The notes under the pieces were generated by a model. It had not been told where the DNA came from. It saw only the letters and a program-made list of their open reading frames with translations, and made no database searches. Positions 15,229 through 24,267 of a stretch of 64,000 bases of DNA are shown here, piece by piece. The translations under genes were made by a program, and so were the position numbers. The first letter of the stretch is position 1, and every line of letters starts with the position of its first letter. This DNA comes from Anaeromyxobacter sp. (GTDB lineage: Bacteria > Myxococcota > Myxococcia > Myxococcales > Anaeromyxobacteraceae), in NCBI GenBank assembly GCA_016718565.1, contig JADKCZ010000010.1, positions 186,001 to 250,000 of the forward strand, in the 5' to 3' direction.

Positions 15229-16689
15229 TCAGGCCGCCCCGTCCAGCAGCCACCGCACCACGTCGGCCGCGGCGTAGTGGTTCCGGCCGGCCAGGAACAC
15301 CGCCAGGTTGGCCGCCTCGTCGCCGCTGGTCAGCAGCGGCGGCTCCACCTGGCCCCCCTCGCGGAGCTGCCCGAGCCCCACGGTGGCGAGCAGGGAGTTG
15401 CACAGGCACTCGCGGCCCGGCAGCTCCTCCGGCGCGCCGCCCTTGGCGACGAACTGGTCCTCGGGCTCGCTGGCGCAGCGGTACCCGATGCCCTTCTCGC
15501 CGCGCCCGTAGGCGTCGCGCAGGTAGCCGAGGTCGCAGATGCGCTTGCGGTCCACGCCGACGGCCGGATCGCCCTCCCAGGCCACCCGCTTGAACGGGAA
15601 GCCGGTGGGGGAGGCGCGGGCGTCGGTGCGGACGCGCACCGCCCCGCGCAGGGCGGCCTCCAGGATCGAGCGGCGCAAGGGCTCGGTGATGCCCGACTCG
15701 TCGCAGTAGGCGAAGAGCGTGCCGACCTGGATGCCCGCCGCCCCGGCCGCCAGCGCCACCCGCAGCCGGTCCGGCCGCCCCTCGCTGCCGGCCACCCAGA
15801 AGGGCAGGCCGAGCTTGCGGATCAGCTCCAGGTCCACCACGTCGCGCGGGCCGTAGAGCGGCTCGCCGGTCTCGGTGGAGACGCCGCGGTCGCGCGGCGG
15901 GGCGTTGTGCCCGCCGGCGGTGGGCCCCTCGATGACGAAGCCGTCGATGCGGCCGGTGGCCTTCTTGATCAGCATGGTCGCCAGCAGGTTGCTGGCGATG
16001 ATGGGCAGGAAGCGGGGGCGGGTCACCGGGACCGGCGCGGCGCCCTCCCACAGCGCGGCCGGGTCGAGGCGCAGGTACTCCGCCTGGCCCGGCGCGGCGT
16101 CCATGAGGTCGAGCCGGAGCTGGGCCGGCTCGTGCCTCGCCAGCGCGTCGAGCGCGCCCGGGATCTCGCGCGGGATGCCGGCGCCCATGATCACGTAGTC
16201 CACCCCGGCCAGCACCGCGCCGTAGAGGAAGGCCAGGTTCCCCATCTGGATCTTGGTGAGCAGGTTGATGCCGACCAGGCCGGCGTGGCCCTCCCTGGCG
16301 AGCCACACCTCGACGAAGGCCGACAGGACCGAGAACTGGTCGCGGGCGCGGGAGACCTCCTGCTGGTACATGGGCAGCAGCGCGTAGGGCTTGCCCGGCT
16401 CGCGGCCTCCCGGGCGGAAGTGGCGCGCCAGCGCCTCCGCGGCGACCTTCGGGATGGGGAAGCGCTCCATGGCGCGCCGCATGTGGCCGCCCGGGTCGCC
16501 GTCCTGGAGCCGGCGCGCCAGCACGGCGTCGATGGCCACGCCCGACACGACCCCGAGCTGGCCGGCGCGGGCCACGGCGTTGGCCAGGCGCCAGTTGGAG
16601 ACACCGATCCCCATGCCCCCCTGGATGATGCGGGGCAGCCCGCCAACCGGCGGCGGCTCGACGGGAGCGGGTTCGATGGCGGCAGTCAG
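15229..16689 (-). CDS. Nitronate monooxygenase-like FMN TIM-barrel protein
   Basis: The first ATG is at 16614, but the frame runs on upstream through LPRIIQGG directly before MGIGVSNWRLANAV. That segment is the first barrel strand of the family, so the ATG would cut it. No ATG, GTG or TTG lies in between. A CTG at 16689 sits 6 nt after GGAGG and is my preferred start (486 aa). Later motifs are VIEGPTAGGHN (flavin phosphate binding), FWVAGSEG and GIQVGTLFAYCDESG. The family oxidises nitroalkanes or acts in polyketide/fatty-acid pathways (PfaD); an insert with CLCNSLL near the C-terminus resembles the larger PfaD-like group. Exact substrate unknown. Confidence 0.8.
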   Translation of the reverse strand: MTAAIEPAPVEPPPVGGLPRIIQGGMGIGVSNWRLANAVARAGQLGVVSGVAIDAVLARRLQDGDPGGHMRRAMERFPIPKVAAEALARHFRPGGREPGKPYALLPMYQQEVSRARDQFSVLSAFVEVWLAREGHAGLVGINLLTKIQMGNLAFLYGAVLAGVDYVIMGAGIPREIPGALDALARHEPAQLRLDLMDAAPGQAEYLRLDPAALWEGAAPVPVTRPRFLPIIASNLLATMLIKKATGRIDGFVIEGPTAGGHNAPPRDRGVSTETGEPLYGPRDVVDLELIRKLGLPFWVAGSEGRPDRLRVALAAGAAGIQVGTLFAYCDESGITEPLRRSILEAALRGAVRVRTDARASPTGFPFKRVAWEGDPAVGVDRKRICDLGYLRDAYGRGEKGIGYRCASEPEDQFVAKGGAPEELPGRECLCNSLLATVGLGQLREGGQVEPPLLTSGDEAANLAVFLAGRNHYAAADVVRWLLDGAA

Positions 16690-16910
16690 TTGAAGCCTCC
16701 GTGGCTGCTCAGCGCCGCGTCGGTGCGGCCGGGTCCTGGCTCGCCCGAGGTCGACGGCGCGAACGTTCGCCGCCGCCGGCGCGAGCCAGGGCTCACCCTA
16801 ACCGGAACCCCCCGGCGCTCGCCACCACAACACCTCCGGGAAGGGGCCGCGCGACCTGGCGGCCGACGCCGCGGCGAGGGGGCCGGCGCCGCCCACCGCC
16901 GGCCTCCGGC

Positions 16911-17204
16911 TCAGTACCCCGGCGGTGGCCGGACGGGCGGCGGGCTCGTGGCTGGCGCCACCAGGCACGCGGCCGCGTTGGCCCGGCGCCGCGCCTCCAC
17001 CGCCTCCCGCCTGGCCTGCTCGGCGCGTCGCGCCGCGCCCGGGTTGCCCGACCGGACCGAGACCGACTCGGCCTGATCGGCCTTGTGCTCGGCGTCGCCG
17101 GCGGCGCGCTCCGCCTCGGCCAGGGCCGCGGGGGCGGCCGGGGTGCAGTCGGCGCGGGCCTCCAGGGTGAGCAGCAGCGCGGCGAGCGCCAGTCCGGTTC
17201 GCAT
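16911..17204 (-). CDS. Small secreted Ala/Glu/Arg-rich protein
   Basis: A 97-aa protein with a signal peptide (residues 1-18, cleaved near ARADC; the Cys could also mean lipidation). Then comes an alpha-helical, coiled-coil-prone Ala/Glu/Arg segment (about 25-75), a second Cys at about 80, and a Pro-rich tail. Probably a periplasmic structural protein; function unknown. Confidence 0.6.
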   Translation of the reverse strand: MRTGLALAALLLTLEARADCTPAAPAALAEAERAAGDAEHKADQAESVSVRSGNPGAARRAEQARREAVEARRRANAAACLVAPATSPPPVRPPPGY

Positions 17205-17372
17205 CTCCTGTGCCTAGCGGCGGCGTCCCCAGGGCGCCCGCGTCCTGGCCCGCCCCCGGCGGTATCGCTTGCCGCGGCGCGTCGAAGGCTCCGATCGGGG
17301 CGCCTGCACCGCCCTTGGAAGAACGCCCCGCCGCGTGTCACCATTGGTGTCCCTCCAGCCGGACCGGTCTCC

Positions 17373-18563
17373 TTGAACATCCTCGTCCTCAACTGCGGCA
17401 GCTCCTCCGCGAAGTTCGCGGTCATCGACTCGGCCACTGGCCTCGAGTCCATCTCCGGCCTGGCCCAGCGGCTCGGCTCGCCCGGCGCCACCCTCGAGTG
17501 GAAGGTGGACGGCGCCAAGCACCAGCGCGCCCTGCCGGACGCCGACCACGACGTGGCGCTGCGCGCCGTGGTGGAGCTCCTCAAGTTCGTGGGGCTGGCG
17601 GGCGACCTGGCCGGCGTGGGCCACCGCGTGGTCCACGGCGGCGCCCGCTTCTCCGGCTCCATCCCGGTGACCGAGGAGGTGGTCGACCGCATCAAGGAGT
17701 GCATCCCGCTCGGGCCGCTGCACAACCCGCCCAACCTGCGCGGCATCCACATCGCGCAGGAGCTCTTCCCCGCCTTGCCGCAGGTGGCGGTCTTCGACAC
17801 CGCCTTCCACCAGACCATGCCGCCGCAGACCTACCTCTACGCGGTGCCCTACGAGTGGTACGAGAAGTACCAGGTGCGCCGCTACGGCTTCCACGGCACC
17901 AGCCACCGCTACGTGTCGGAGCAGGCGGTGAAGCGCCTGGGCCTCGACCCCTACCACCACGCCATCATCACGGCCCACCTGGGCAACGGCTGCTCGCTGG
18001 CGGCGGTGCGCAACGGGCAGTCGGTGGACACCACCATGGGCCTGACGCCGCTCGACGGCGTGGTCATGGGCACCCGCTCCGGCTCCATCGATCCCTCCAT
18101 CATCTCCCACATGAAGGCGGCGCTCTCCTGCACCGCCGACGAGGTCATGGACTCCCTCAACCGGCGCTCCGGCCTGCTCGGCATCTCCGGGCTCTCCAAC
18201 GACATGCGGACGCTGCAGGAGGCGGCCGCCACCGGCCACGAGCGGGCCGCGCTGGCGGTCGAGAAGTTCTGCCACTCGGTGGCCAAGGGCGCGGCCGGCA
18301 TGCTGGTGTCGCTGGGGCGCCTCGACGCGCTGATCTTCACCGGCGGCATCGGCGAGAACGCCGTGGCCATCCGCGCCAAGATCGTGGAGCTGCTCGGGTT
18401 CACCGGCCTCAAGCTCGATCCCGAGGCCAACGCCACCCACGGCCGCGCCAGCCACGGCCGCATCACCACCAGCCTGTCACCCCAGGCGGTGGTCATCCCG
18501 ACCAACGAGGAGCTCATGATCGCCATGGACACCGCCGCCATCATCGAGCGCAGCCGCGACTGA
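17373..18563 (+). CDS. ackA: Acetate kinase
   Basis: A 396-aa cytoplasmic enzyme interconverting acetyl phosphate plus ADP with acetate plus ATP. Family motifs are all present: NCGSSSAKF at the N-terminus, HRVVHGGARF, FDTAFHQTMP (catalytic Asp), GFHGTSHRYV, HLGNGCSL, GTRSGSIDP and FTGGIGEN. TTG 17373 is chosen because it places the first strand (NILVLNCGSSS) at the usual distance and the length matches the family. No strong ribosome binding site is seen. It is followed after 34 bp by pta, the usual operon for acetate overflow and reversible acetate activation. The pair also sets the acetyl-phosphate pool that can phosphorylate response regulators. Confidence 0.95.
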   Translation: MNILVLNCGSSSAKFAVIDSATGLESISGLAQRLGSPGATLEWKVDGAKHQRALPDADHDVALRAVVELLKFVGLAGDLAGVGHRVVHGGARFSGSIPVTEEVVDRIKECIPLGPLHNPPNLRGIHIAQELFPALPQVAVFDTAFHQTMPPQTYLYAVPYEWYEKYQVRRYGFHGTSHRYVSEQAVKRLGLDPYHHAIITAHLGNGCSLAAVRNGQSVDTTMGLTPLDGVVMGTRSGSIDPSIISHMKAALSCTADEVMDSLNRRSGLLGISGLSNDMRTLQEAAATGHERAALAVEKFCHSVAKGAAGMLVSLGRLDALIFTGGIGENAVAIRAKIVELLGFTGLKLDPEANATHGRASHGRITTSLSPQAVVIPTNEELMIAMDTAAIIERSRD

Positions 18564-18597
18564 GCCGTCCCCGCGTAGCCCCCAGGGAGCCCCCCCC

Positions 18598-20742
18598 ATG
18601 GCCCACACCCTCTTCGTCGCCCCCACCGGCCGCCAGACCGGCCTCTCCACCGCCTGCCTCGGCCTGGTCCGGGCCCTCGATCGCCAGGGCATCCGGGTGG
18701 CCTTCGCCAAGCCCATCACGGCGCGCGGCTACGACCACTCGCTCCCCCTGGTGCGGCTGGGCGCCCGCCTCGACCCGCCGGCGCCGATCTCCCGGGCCAC
18801 CGTGGAGGAGCTGCTGGCCACCGGCGACGACCAGACGCTGATGGAGCACGTGGTGGCCCTGTGCAACAAGGCGGCCGCCGGGGCCGAGGTGCTGGTGGTG
18901 GAGGGCATGTGGCCCGAGCCGGGCATCGTCTACTCCACGCGGGTCAACGCCCTGATGCTCAAGGCGCTGGACGCCGAGCTGGTGCTGGTGGCGGCGCCGC
19001 GCGGCGAGAGCCCGGCCGAGCTGGCCAGCGGCATGGCCATCGCCGCCCGCGGCTTCGGCGGTGGCATGGACGGGCGCCCGGTGGGCTGCATCGTCAACCG
19101 GGTGGGCCCGCGCCAGCCCGGGGTGCCGGTGGCCGAGTCCCGCTCGCTCTGGGTGGACGCCGGCGCCGAGGAGCAGGACGTGCCCGCCGCCGAGGTGGAG
19201 GCCTACCAGGCCGCCCTGCGGGCCGAGAAGCTCCTGCCGCTGGCGGTCATCCCGGCCCACGGCGCGCTGGCGGCGCCGCGGGTGAAGGACCTGGTGGCGG
19301 CGCTCGGCGCCACCGTGCTGCGCGCCGGCGACCTGGAGCACCGGCGCATCCGCAGCGTGGCCCTGTGCGCCATGAACGTGCCCGGCTCCATCAAGGTCTT
19401 CAAGCCGGGCGGGTTCCTCATCACCCCGGGCGACCGGAGCGACGTGGTGGTGGCGGCCGCGCTGGCGGTCCTGAACGGCATGCCGCTGGCCGGCCTGCTG
19501 CTCACCGGCGGCGTGGTCCCGGAGCCCCACGTCTTCGACCTGTGCGAGCAGGCCCTGCGCACCGGCCTGCCCATCCTGGCGGTGCCGGACGGCAGCTACG
19601 CCGCCGCCTCCAAGGTGGCCAGCATGAACCTGCAGATCCCGGTGGACGACGGCGAGCGGCTGGACCGGGTCATGACCGCGGTGGCCGACCGCATCGACCC
19701 GGCCTGGATCAACGCGCTGGCGAAGACCGGCCGCGAGCCGCGCCTCTCCCCGCCGGCCTTCCGCCACCGCATCGTCGAGGCGGCCCGCTCCGCCCAGAAG
19801 CGCATCGTGCTGCCGGAGGGCACCGAGCCCCGCACCGTCGCCGCCGCGGCCATCGTGCAGGACCGCGGCATCGCCCGCTGCGTGCTGCTGGGCGCGCCGG
19901 ACGAGGTGCGGGCGGTGGCGCAGCGGCAGGGCATCACGCTGCCGGACTCGGTGGAGATCATCGACCCGGCCAAGGTGGCCCCGCGCTACGTGGACCCGCT
20001 GGTGGCGGCCCGCAAGGCCAAGGGCATGACGCCGGAGATCGCCGCCGGCGAGCTGGGCGACGCCATCATGGTGGGCACCATGATGATGGCGCTGGGCGAG
20101 GCCGACGGCCTGGTGTCCGGGGCCCTGCACACCACGGCGCACACCATCCGGCCGGCCCTGCAGCTCATCAAGACCGCGCCGGGCTGCACGCTGGTGTCGT
20201 CGGTCTTCTTCATGTGCCTGCCCGACCAGGTGCTGGTGTTCGGCGACTGCGCCGTCAACCCCAACCCCACCGCGGAGCAGCTGGCCGACATCGCCATCCA
20301 GAGCGCCGACTCGGCGGCGGCCTTCGGCATCCCGCCGCGGGTGGCCATGCTCTCGTACTCCACCGGCACCAGCGGCGCCGGCGAGGACGTGGCGAAGGTG
20401 AAGCGGGCCACCGACCTGGCGCGCGCGGCGCGCCCCGACCTGGCCATCGACGGGCCGCTGCAGTACGACGCGGCGGTGATGCCGGAGGTGGGCCGGGCCA
20501 AGGCGCCCACGTCGCCGGTGGCCGGCCGCGCCACGGTGCTCATCTTCCCGGACCTCAACACCGGCAACGTGGCCTACAAGGCGGTGCAGCGCAGCGCCAA
20601 CGTGGTCTCCATCGGCCCCATGCTGCAGGGCCTGGCCAAACCGGTGAACGACCTGTCGCGCGGCTGCCTGGTGGAGGACATCGTCTTCACCATCACGCTC
20701 ACCGCCATCCAGGCCGAGCAGGCGCGGCGGGCGGGGCGGTAG
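18598..20742 (+). CDS. pta: Phosphate acetyltransferase, long form
   Basis: A 714-aa enzyme, the same size as the long enterobacterial Pta, converting acetyl-CoA plus phosphate to acetyl phosphate plus CoA. The N-terminal P-loop, BioD-like domain starts FVAPTGRQTGLSTACLG. A DRTGG-type regulatory domain lies in the middle (about 220-340). The C-terminal PTA_PTB catalytic domain (about 390-710) contains VLPEGTEPRTVAAA, MVGTMMMALGEADGLVSGA and MLSYSTGTSGAG. The extra domains usually confer allosteric control by pyruvate/NADH in other species (known for the family, not shown here). Second gene of the ackA-pta operon. Confidence 0.95.
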   Translation: MAHTLFVAPTGRQTGLSTACLGLVRALDRQGIRVAFAKPITARGYDHSLPLVRLGARLDPPAPISRATVEELLATGDDQTLMEHVVALCNKAAAGAEVLVVEGMWPEPGIVYSTRVNALMLKALDAELVLVAAPRGESPAELASGMAIAARGFGGGMDGRPVGCIVNRVGPRQPGVPVAESRSLWVDAGAEEQDVPAAEVEAYQAALRAEKLLPLAVIPAHGALAAPRVKDLVAALGATVLRAGDLEHRRIRSVALCAMNVPGSIKVFKPGGFLITPGDRSDVVVAAALAVLNGMPLAGLLLTGGVVPEPHVFDLCEQALRTGLPILAVPDGSYAAASKVASMNLQIPVDDGERLDRVMTAVADRIDPAWINALAKTGREPRLSPPAFRHRIVEAARSAQKRIVLPEGTEPRTVAAAAIVQDRGIARCVLLGAPDEVRAVAQRQGITLPDSVEIIDPAKVAPRYVDPLVAARKAKGMTPEIAAGELGDAIMVGTMMMALGEADGLVSGALHTTAHTIRPALQLIKTAPGCTLVSSVFFMCLPDQVLVFGDCAVNPNPTAEQLADIAIQSADSAAAFGIPPRVAMLSYSTGTSGAGEDVAKVKRATDLARAARPDLAIDGPLQYDAAVMPEVGRAKAPTSPVAGRATVLIFPDLNTGNVAYKAVQRSANVVSIGPMLQGLAKPVNDLSRGCLVEDIVFTITLTAIQAEQARRAGR

Positions 20743-20804
20743 GGGCCGGGCCGGCCGACCGCGGCCGCGACATCCACCAGCACCTCGAGCAGTTTGGCCG
20801 CTCA

Positions 20805-20840
20805 CCCCGAGCGTAGCGCCGAAGGCGCGGAGTCGAGGGG
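20805..20840. repeat. REP-like imperfect palindrome
   Basis: A 36-bp element running from CCCCGAGCGTAGCG to GTCGAGGGG, with an inner GCGCC-GAA-GGCGC hairpin. Elements of this look are scattered between genes in many high-G+C genomes. It is not followed by a T-run. Confidence 0.5.
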
Positions 20841-20892
20841 GACCCCGACCGCCGTCGGGCGCGCCGCGCCGGCCGCGTTACATCCAGCGCCC

Positions 20893-21984
20893 ATGGCCCG
20901 CCTCCTCCACGCCCGCCTCGAGCCCTGTCCGGCCGAGCGCTTCACCCGCAGCGCGCTGGCCCTCCTCGACCGGGAGGGCGTCGACCCGGTGCTGCTCACC
21001 GCCCCGCTCACCGGCCAGGCGGTCCTGCTGGGGCGGCACCAGCGGGCGGCCTCGGCGATCCGGCTGGAGGCGGCGCGCGCCGCCGGGCTGCCGCTGGTGC
21101 GGCGGGTCGGCGGCGGCCGCGCCCTGCTGGTGGGGGAGGGCGCCCTGGGGGTCTTCCTGGCGGTGCCGCCCGGCGCGGCGCTGGTGCCTGGGCCCTTCGG
21201 CGCCGACAAGGTGCTGAACCGCTACGTGCGAGGCCTGCTGGCCGGGCTGCGCGCCGGCGGGGCGCGCTCGGCCGCCTGGTTCGGCCGGGACTTCGTCTCC
21301 TCGGGCACGCGCCGCGTGGCGGTGGTCTCGCAGGAGACCACCGCCGGCGGCGCCACCGCGCTGGAGGCGCTGGTGGCGGTGCGCCGCGACCTGGCGCTGC
21401 CGCCCGGGCTGCGGGGCTACCCGGAGCACGCCGATCCCCGGGTCGAGGGGCCGCCGCCGGCCACCCTGGCGGCGCTCAGGGCCGAGGCCCCGGCGCGCCC
21501 GGCCGCCGCCCCCCAGGCTGGCGTCCCCGCCGCCGAGGGGCAGCCCGGCGCCGCGGCGACTCCGCCCTCGCCGCTCGCCGACGCCGTGGCCATGGCCGAC
21601 GTGCTGGCCCGGGCCTACGCCGCGGCCACCGGCCGCGACCTCGAGCCGTTCGACGCCCCGCTCCCCGAGGCGCCGCCGCTCCCCGCCCTGGAGGACGAGG
21701 CCGGCCTGTCCCGCTCGGGCGTGGCCGAGATCGCGGCCGGGTTCGTCGAGGTGCTGCTGCGCCACGACGGGGCGCGGGTGCAGGAGGTGCGCCTGCGCGG
21801 CGACCTCATGGCCCCCGCCGCCACGCTGGCCGCGCTGGAGCGCGCCCTGGTGGGCTGCCCCCTCGAGCGCACGGCCCTCGGCCGCAGGGTGGACGCGGCC
21901 TTCGCCGGGCCCGGCGCCTTCGTGCACGGCCTCACCGACCTCGGCCTCCTGCCCGAGGCCATCCTGGCGGCCGCCGCGCCTTGA
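20893..21984 (+). CDS. Lipoate/biotin protein ligase-like protein (LplA fold)
   Basis: ATG 20893, 363 aa. The N-terminal 180 residues follow the BPL/LplA/LipB fold: VLLGRHQRAAS, then LVRRVGGGRALLVGEG (the RRxGGG signature at about 73), FGADKVLNRYVRG, and a GRDFVSSGTRRVAVVSQE segment. A Pro/Ala-rich linker (about 200-240) leads to a C-terminal accessory domain (about 275-355, VRLRGDLMAPAATLAALE). The catalytic Lys usually found in an R-K-(V/I)-(A/G)-x-S/A segment appears as GTRRVAVVSQE, without the Lys, so ligase activity is uncertain. It might be an amidotransferase or octanoyl-transfer relative. Confidence 0.7.
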   Translation: MARLLHARLEPCPAERFTRSALALLDREGVDPVLLTAPLTGQAVLLGRHQRAASAIRLEAARAAGLPLVRRVGGGRALLVGEGALGVFLAVPPGAALVPGPFGADKVLNRYVRGLLAGLRAGGARSAAWFGRDFVSSGTRRVAVVSQETTAGGATALEALVAVRRDLALPPGLRGYPEHADPRVEGPPPATLAALRAEAPARPAAAPQAGVPAAEGQPGAAATPPSPLADAVAMADVLARAYAAATGRDLEPFDAPLPEAPPLPALEDEAGLSRSGVAEIAAGFVEVLLRHDGARVQEVRLRGDLMAPAATLAALERALVGCPLERTALGRRVDAAFAGPGAFVHGLTDLGLLPEAILAAAAP

Positions 21985-22128
21985 CCTGCCCGCCGGCCGC
22001 GGGAAGGACTGCTGGTGCGGGTGGTCCCCGCCTCAGGCTCCGCCGACCGGCCGCCCGACGCGGCGCGTCCCGCCCGCGGCACCGCGCCGCGCCCGGGCTG
22101 TCACGATCCATGCAGGCTCCTCCGGTCA

Positions 22129-22770
22129 GTGGACGCCGCCCTCGCCATCCACGTCTTCCAGCGCGCCCTGACCATGGGCGACCGCGAGGCTGTGGTGCGG
22201 CTGGTGGCCGAGCTCGTGCCCCATGAGACCAGGGAGAACATCATCGACCTCGCCCTGGTGCCGGCGCTGGAGCGCGTCGGCCACCTGTGGGAGGAGGGGC
22301 GCATCTCGCTGGTGGAGCTCTACGGCGCGGGCCGGGCGGCCGAGGTGGCCACCGAGCTGCTGGAGCCCCTGCCGCGCACCCGCCAGGCCGGGGACGCGCG
22401 GGTGGCCATCGCCGTGCTGGAGGACCAGCACGTCCTCGGAAAGCGGCTGGTGGCGGCCCACCTCAGGGCGGGCGGAGTGGCGCTGCTCGATCTGGGGGTG
22501 GGGCTGTCGGCGCCCGTGCTCGTCGCGCAGGCGCTGGAGGCGCGGGTGGACGTGCTGCTCGTCTCCACCCTGATGCTGCGCGGCGCCCTCAAGGTGCACG
22601 ACGTGGTGCGCCGGCTGCGCGACGCCGGCTCGGCCATGCGGGTGGTGGTGGGCGGGGCCCCCTTCCGGCTCGACCCGGAGCTCTACCTGGAGGTGGGCGC
22701 CGACGCGTGCGGCCGCAGCGCCGGCGACGCGCTGGCGCTGGTGCACCGCCTCGGCGGGAGGTGCGCATGA
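22129..22770 (+). CDS. Corrinoid (cobalamin)-binding protein
   Basis: GTG 22129 gives 213 aa; a GTG at 22015 would add a low-complexity leader. Residues 1-85 are a helical B12_binding_2 cap (ALTMGDREAVVRLVAELVP). Residues 88-210 are the Rossmann-like B12-binding domain with the cobalt-coordinating D-x-H-x-x-G motif in EDQHVLGKRL. LLVSTLMLRGALKVHDVV and VVVGGAPFRLDPE follow. Such proteins carry a methyl-corrinoid between two methyltransferases. The ATGA overlap with the next gene (UroD-type methyltransferase) indicates coupled expression and a joint methyl-transfer function. Confidence 0.9.
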   Translation: MDAALAIHVFQRALTMGDREAVVRLVAELVPHETRENIIDLALVPALERVGHLWEEGRISLVELYGAGRAAEVATELLEPLPRTRQAGDARVAIAVLEDQHVLGKRLVAAHLRAGGVALLDLGVGLSAPVLVAQALEARVDVLLVSTLMLRGALKVHDVVRRLRDAGSAMRVVVGGAPFRLDPELYLEVGADACGRSAGDALALVHRLGGRCA

Positions 22771-23816
22771 CCACCCTCACCTCCTGCGAGCGGGTCGGCA
22801 CCGCGCTGTCGCAGCGCGAGGGCGATCGCGTCCCCTTCTTCCTGCCCGCCACGATGCACGGCGCGGCCCAGCTCGGCCTGACGCTGCCCGAGTACTTCGC
22901 CCGCCCGGAGCGGGTGGCCGAGGGCCAGCTGGCCATGCTGGCGCTGCTGGGGCACGACTTCGTCACCAGCTTCCACCACGCGGCCGGCGAGGTGGTGGCC
23001 TTCGGCGGCACCGTGGAGGTGCACGAGGACGGCCCGCCCACGCCCGGCGCGCCGCCGCTGCGCGAGCAGGACCTGGCCGGGCTGGCGCCCCCGGTGCCCG
23101 AGGAGGTGGCGCCTTTGCGCGCCTCGCTCGAGACCCTGCGCCTCCTCCGGGCGCGGGTGGGCGGGCGGGTCGACGTCCTGGGCGCGGTCATCGGCCCGTT
23201 CTCCCTGCCCGCCATGCAGCTCGGCCTGGGTCCCTGGCTGGACCTGCTGGTGGAGCAGCCGGCGCTGGCGGAGCGGCTGGTGGCCGTCAACGCCGAGTTC
23301 GCCGCCCGCTGGGGCGCGGCCCAGCTGCGCGCCGGGGCCACCGCCATCGTGGTGGCCGAGCCGCTGGCCTCCACCCAGATGACGCCCGCCGGCCTCTACC
23401 GGCGCCTCGGGCTACCCGGCCTGCGCGCCCTCGCGGCGCGGGTCGCGCCGCTGGTCCTGTCGCTGGCCTCGGCCCCGGCCATCCGGGCGGCGCCGGACCT
23501 GCTCTCGGCGGGCCCGGCCGGCATCGTGGCCGGCAGCGGCGAGTCGCTGGCCGCCCTCAAGGCGACCTGCCGGGGCCAGGCGACCGTCCTGGGCGGGCTG
23601 GACGGCATCTCCATGCGCCACTGGACGCCCGCGGAGTGCGACCGTCGGGTGCGCCTGGCGGTGGGCGCCGCGGCTCGCGGCGGGGGCTTCGTGCTCACCG
23701 AGCACCACGGGGAGATCCCGGTGCAGGTGCCGCTCGCCGTGCTGCAGGAGGTGGCCGAGGCGGTGCGCCACCACGGCCGCTACCCCGTCGCCCCGGAGCT
23801 CACCGATCCGGCGTGA
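22767..23816 (+). CDS. UroD/MtaA-family corrinoid-dependent methyltransferase
   Basis: A 349-aa TIM-barrel protein of the uroporphyrinogen decarboxylase superfamily. SCERVGTALSQREGDRVPFF opens the barrel, VLGAVIGPFSLPAMQLG lies in the middle, and VVAEPLASTQMTPAGLYRR and LGGLDGISMRHWTPAEC come later. The early Arg/Asp set that binds porphyrin carboxylates in true HemE is not evident, and the partner is a corrinoid protein. Methyl transfer to or from cobalamin is therefore more likely than heme synthesis. Preceded by GGGAGG. Its 3' end overlaps the convergent regulator gene by 17 bp. Confidence 0.85.
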   Translation: MTTLTSCERVGTALSQREGDRVPFFLPATMHGAAQLGLTLPEYFARPERVAEGQLAMLALLGHDFVTSFHHAAGEVVAFGGTVEVHEDGPPTPGAPPLREQDLAGLAPPVPEEVAPLRASLETLRLLRARVGGRVDVLGAVIGPFSLPAMQLGLGPWLDLLVEQPALAERLVAVNAEFAARWGAAQLRAGATAIVVAEPLASTQMTPAGLYRRLGLPGLRALAARVAPLVLSLASAPAIRAAPDLLSAGPAGIVAGSGESLAALKATCRGQATVLGGLDGISMRHWTPAECDRRVRLAVGAAARGGGFVLTEHHGEIPVQVPLAVLQEVAEAVRHHGRYPVAPELTDPA

Positions 23817-24267
23817 GCGGCTCGCCCTCCAGCCGGGCCGCCAGCTCCGGGCTGCTGCGCAGCAGGGCCAGGAGCCGCCGGTTCTCGCGCTCCAGCGCCA
23901 ACTGGTCGCAGGCCAGCTTCACCGTCACCTGCAGCTCCACCCGGTCGCAGGGCTTCTGCAGGAACCTGTAGATCTGGCCGCGGTTGATGGCGTCGATGGC
24001 CACCGACGGATCGGCGTGCCCGGTCAGCATGATCCGGGCGGTGTCGGGGAAGCGCTCCCGCACCGCGGCCAGGAAGTCGAGCCCGTTCATGCCGGGCATC
24101 AGGTAGTCGGAGACCACCACGTCCACCGGCTCCCGGTCCATGAGCTCCAGCGCGGCCCGCGGGCCGGCGGCGAAGCGCAGCGCGTAGCCCTGGCTGCGCA
24201 GGGCGTGGCCCAGGCCGAACAGGGTGTTCTCCTCGTCGTCGACCAGCAGGACGGTGGCGCGGGGCAT
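23800..24267 (-). CDS. Single-domain response regulator with a C-terminal coiled coil
   Basis: ATG 24267 with GGAGG 7 nt upstream; 155 aa. The receiver domain spans 1-120: acidic pair DDE (10-12), phospho-acceptor D54 in VVSDYLMPGMNG, Thr/Ser switch in MLTGHAD, and the conserved Lys in FLQKPCD. The tail (about 120-155) is a Leu/Glu/Arg-rich helix without a DNA-binding or enzymatic domain. It is divergent from the kinase operon at 24506 and very likely receives phosphate from one of its members. Confidence 0.85.
   Translation of the reverse strand: MPRATVLLVDDEENTLFGLGHALRSQGYALRFAAGPRAALELMDREPVDVVVSDYLMPGMNGLDFLAAVRERFPDTARIMLTGHADPSVAIDAINRGQIYRFLQKPCDRVELQVTVKLACDQLALERENRRLLALLRSSPELAARLEGEPLTPDR

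Noticed and set aside
12123..15593. Open frame of 1156 codons on the plus strand
   Set aside because: It runs antisense and out of frame through four clear genes (zinc ribbon, quinone reductase, C_GCAxxG, VOC). Long antisense frames are expected at this G+C.
22767..23816. True uroporphyrinogen decarboxylase (hemE)
   Set aside because: Operon with a corrinoid protein and the absence of the HemE porphyrin-binding N-terminal set favour a methyltransferase.
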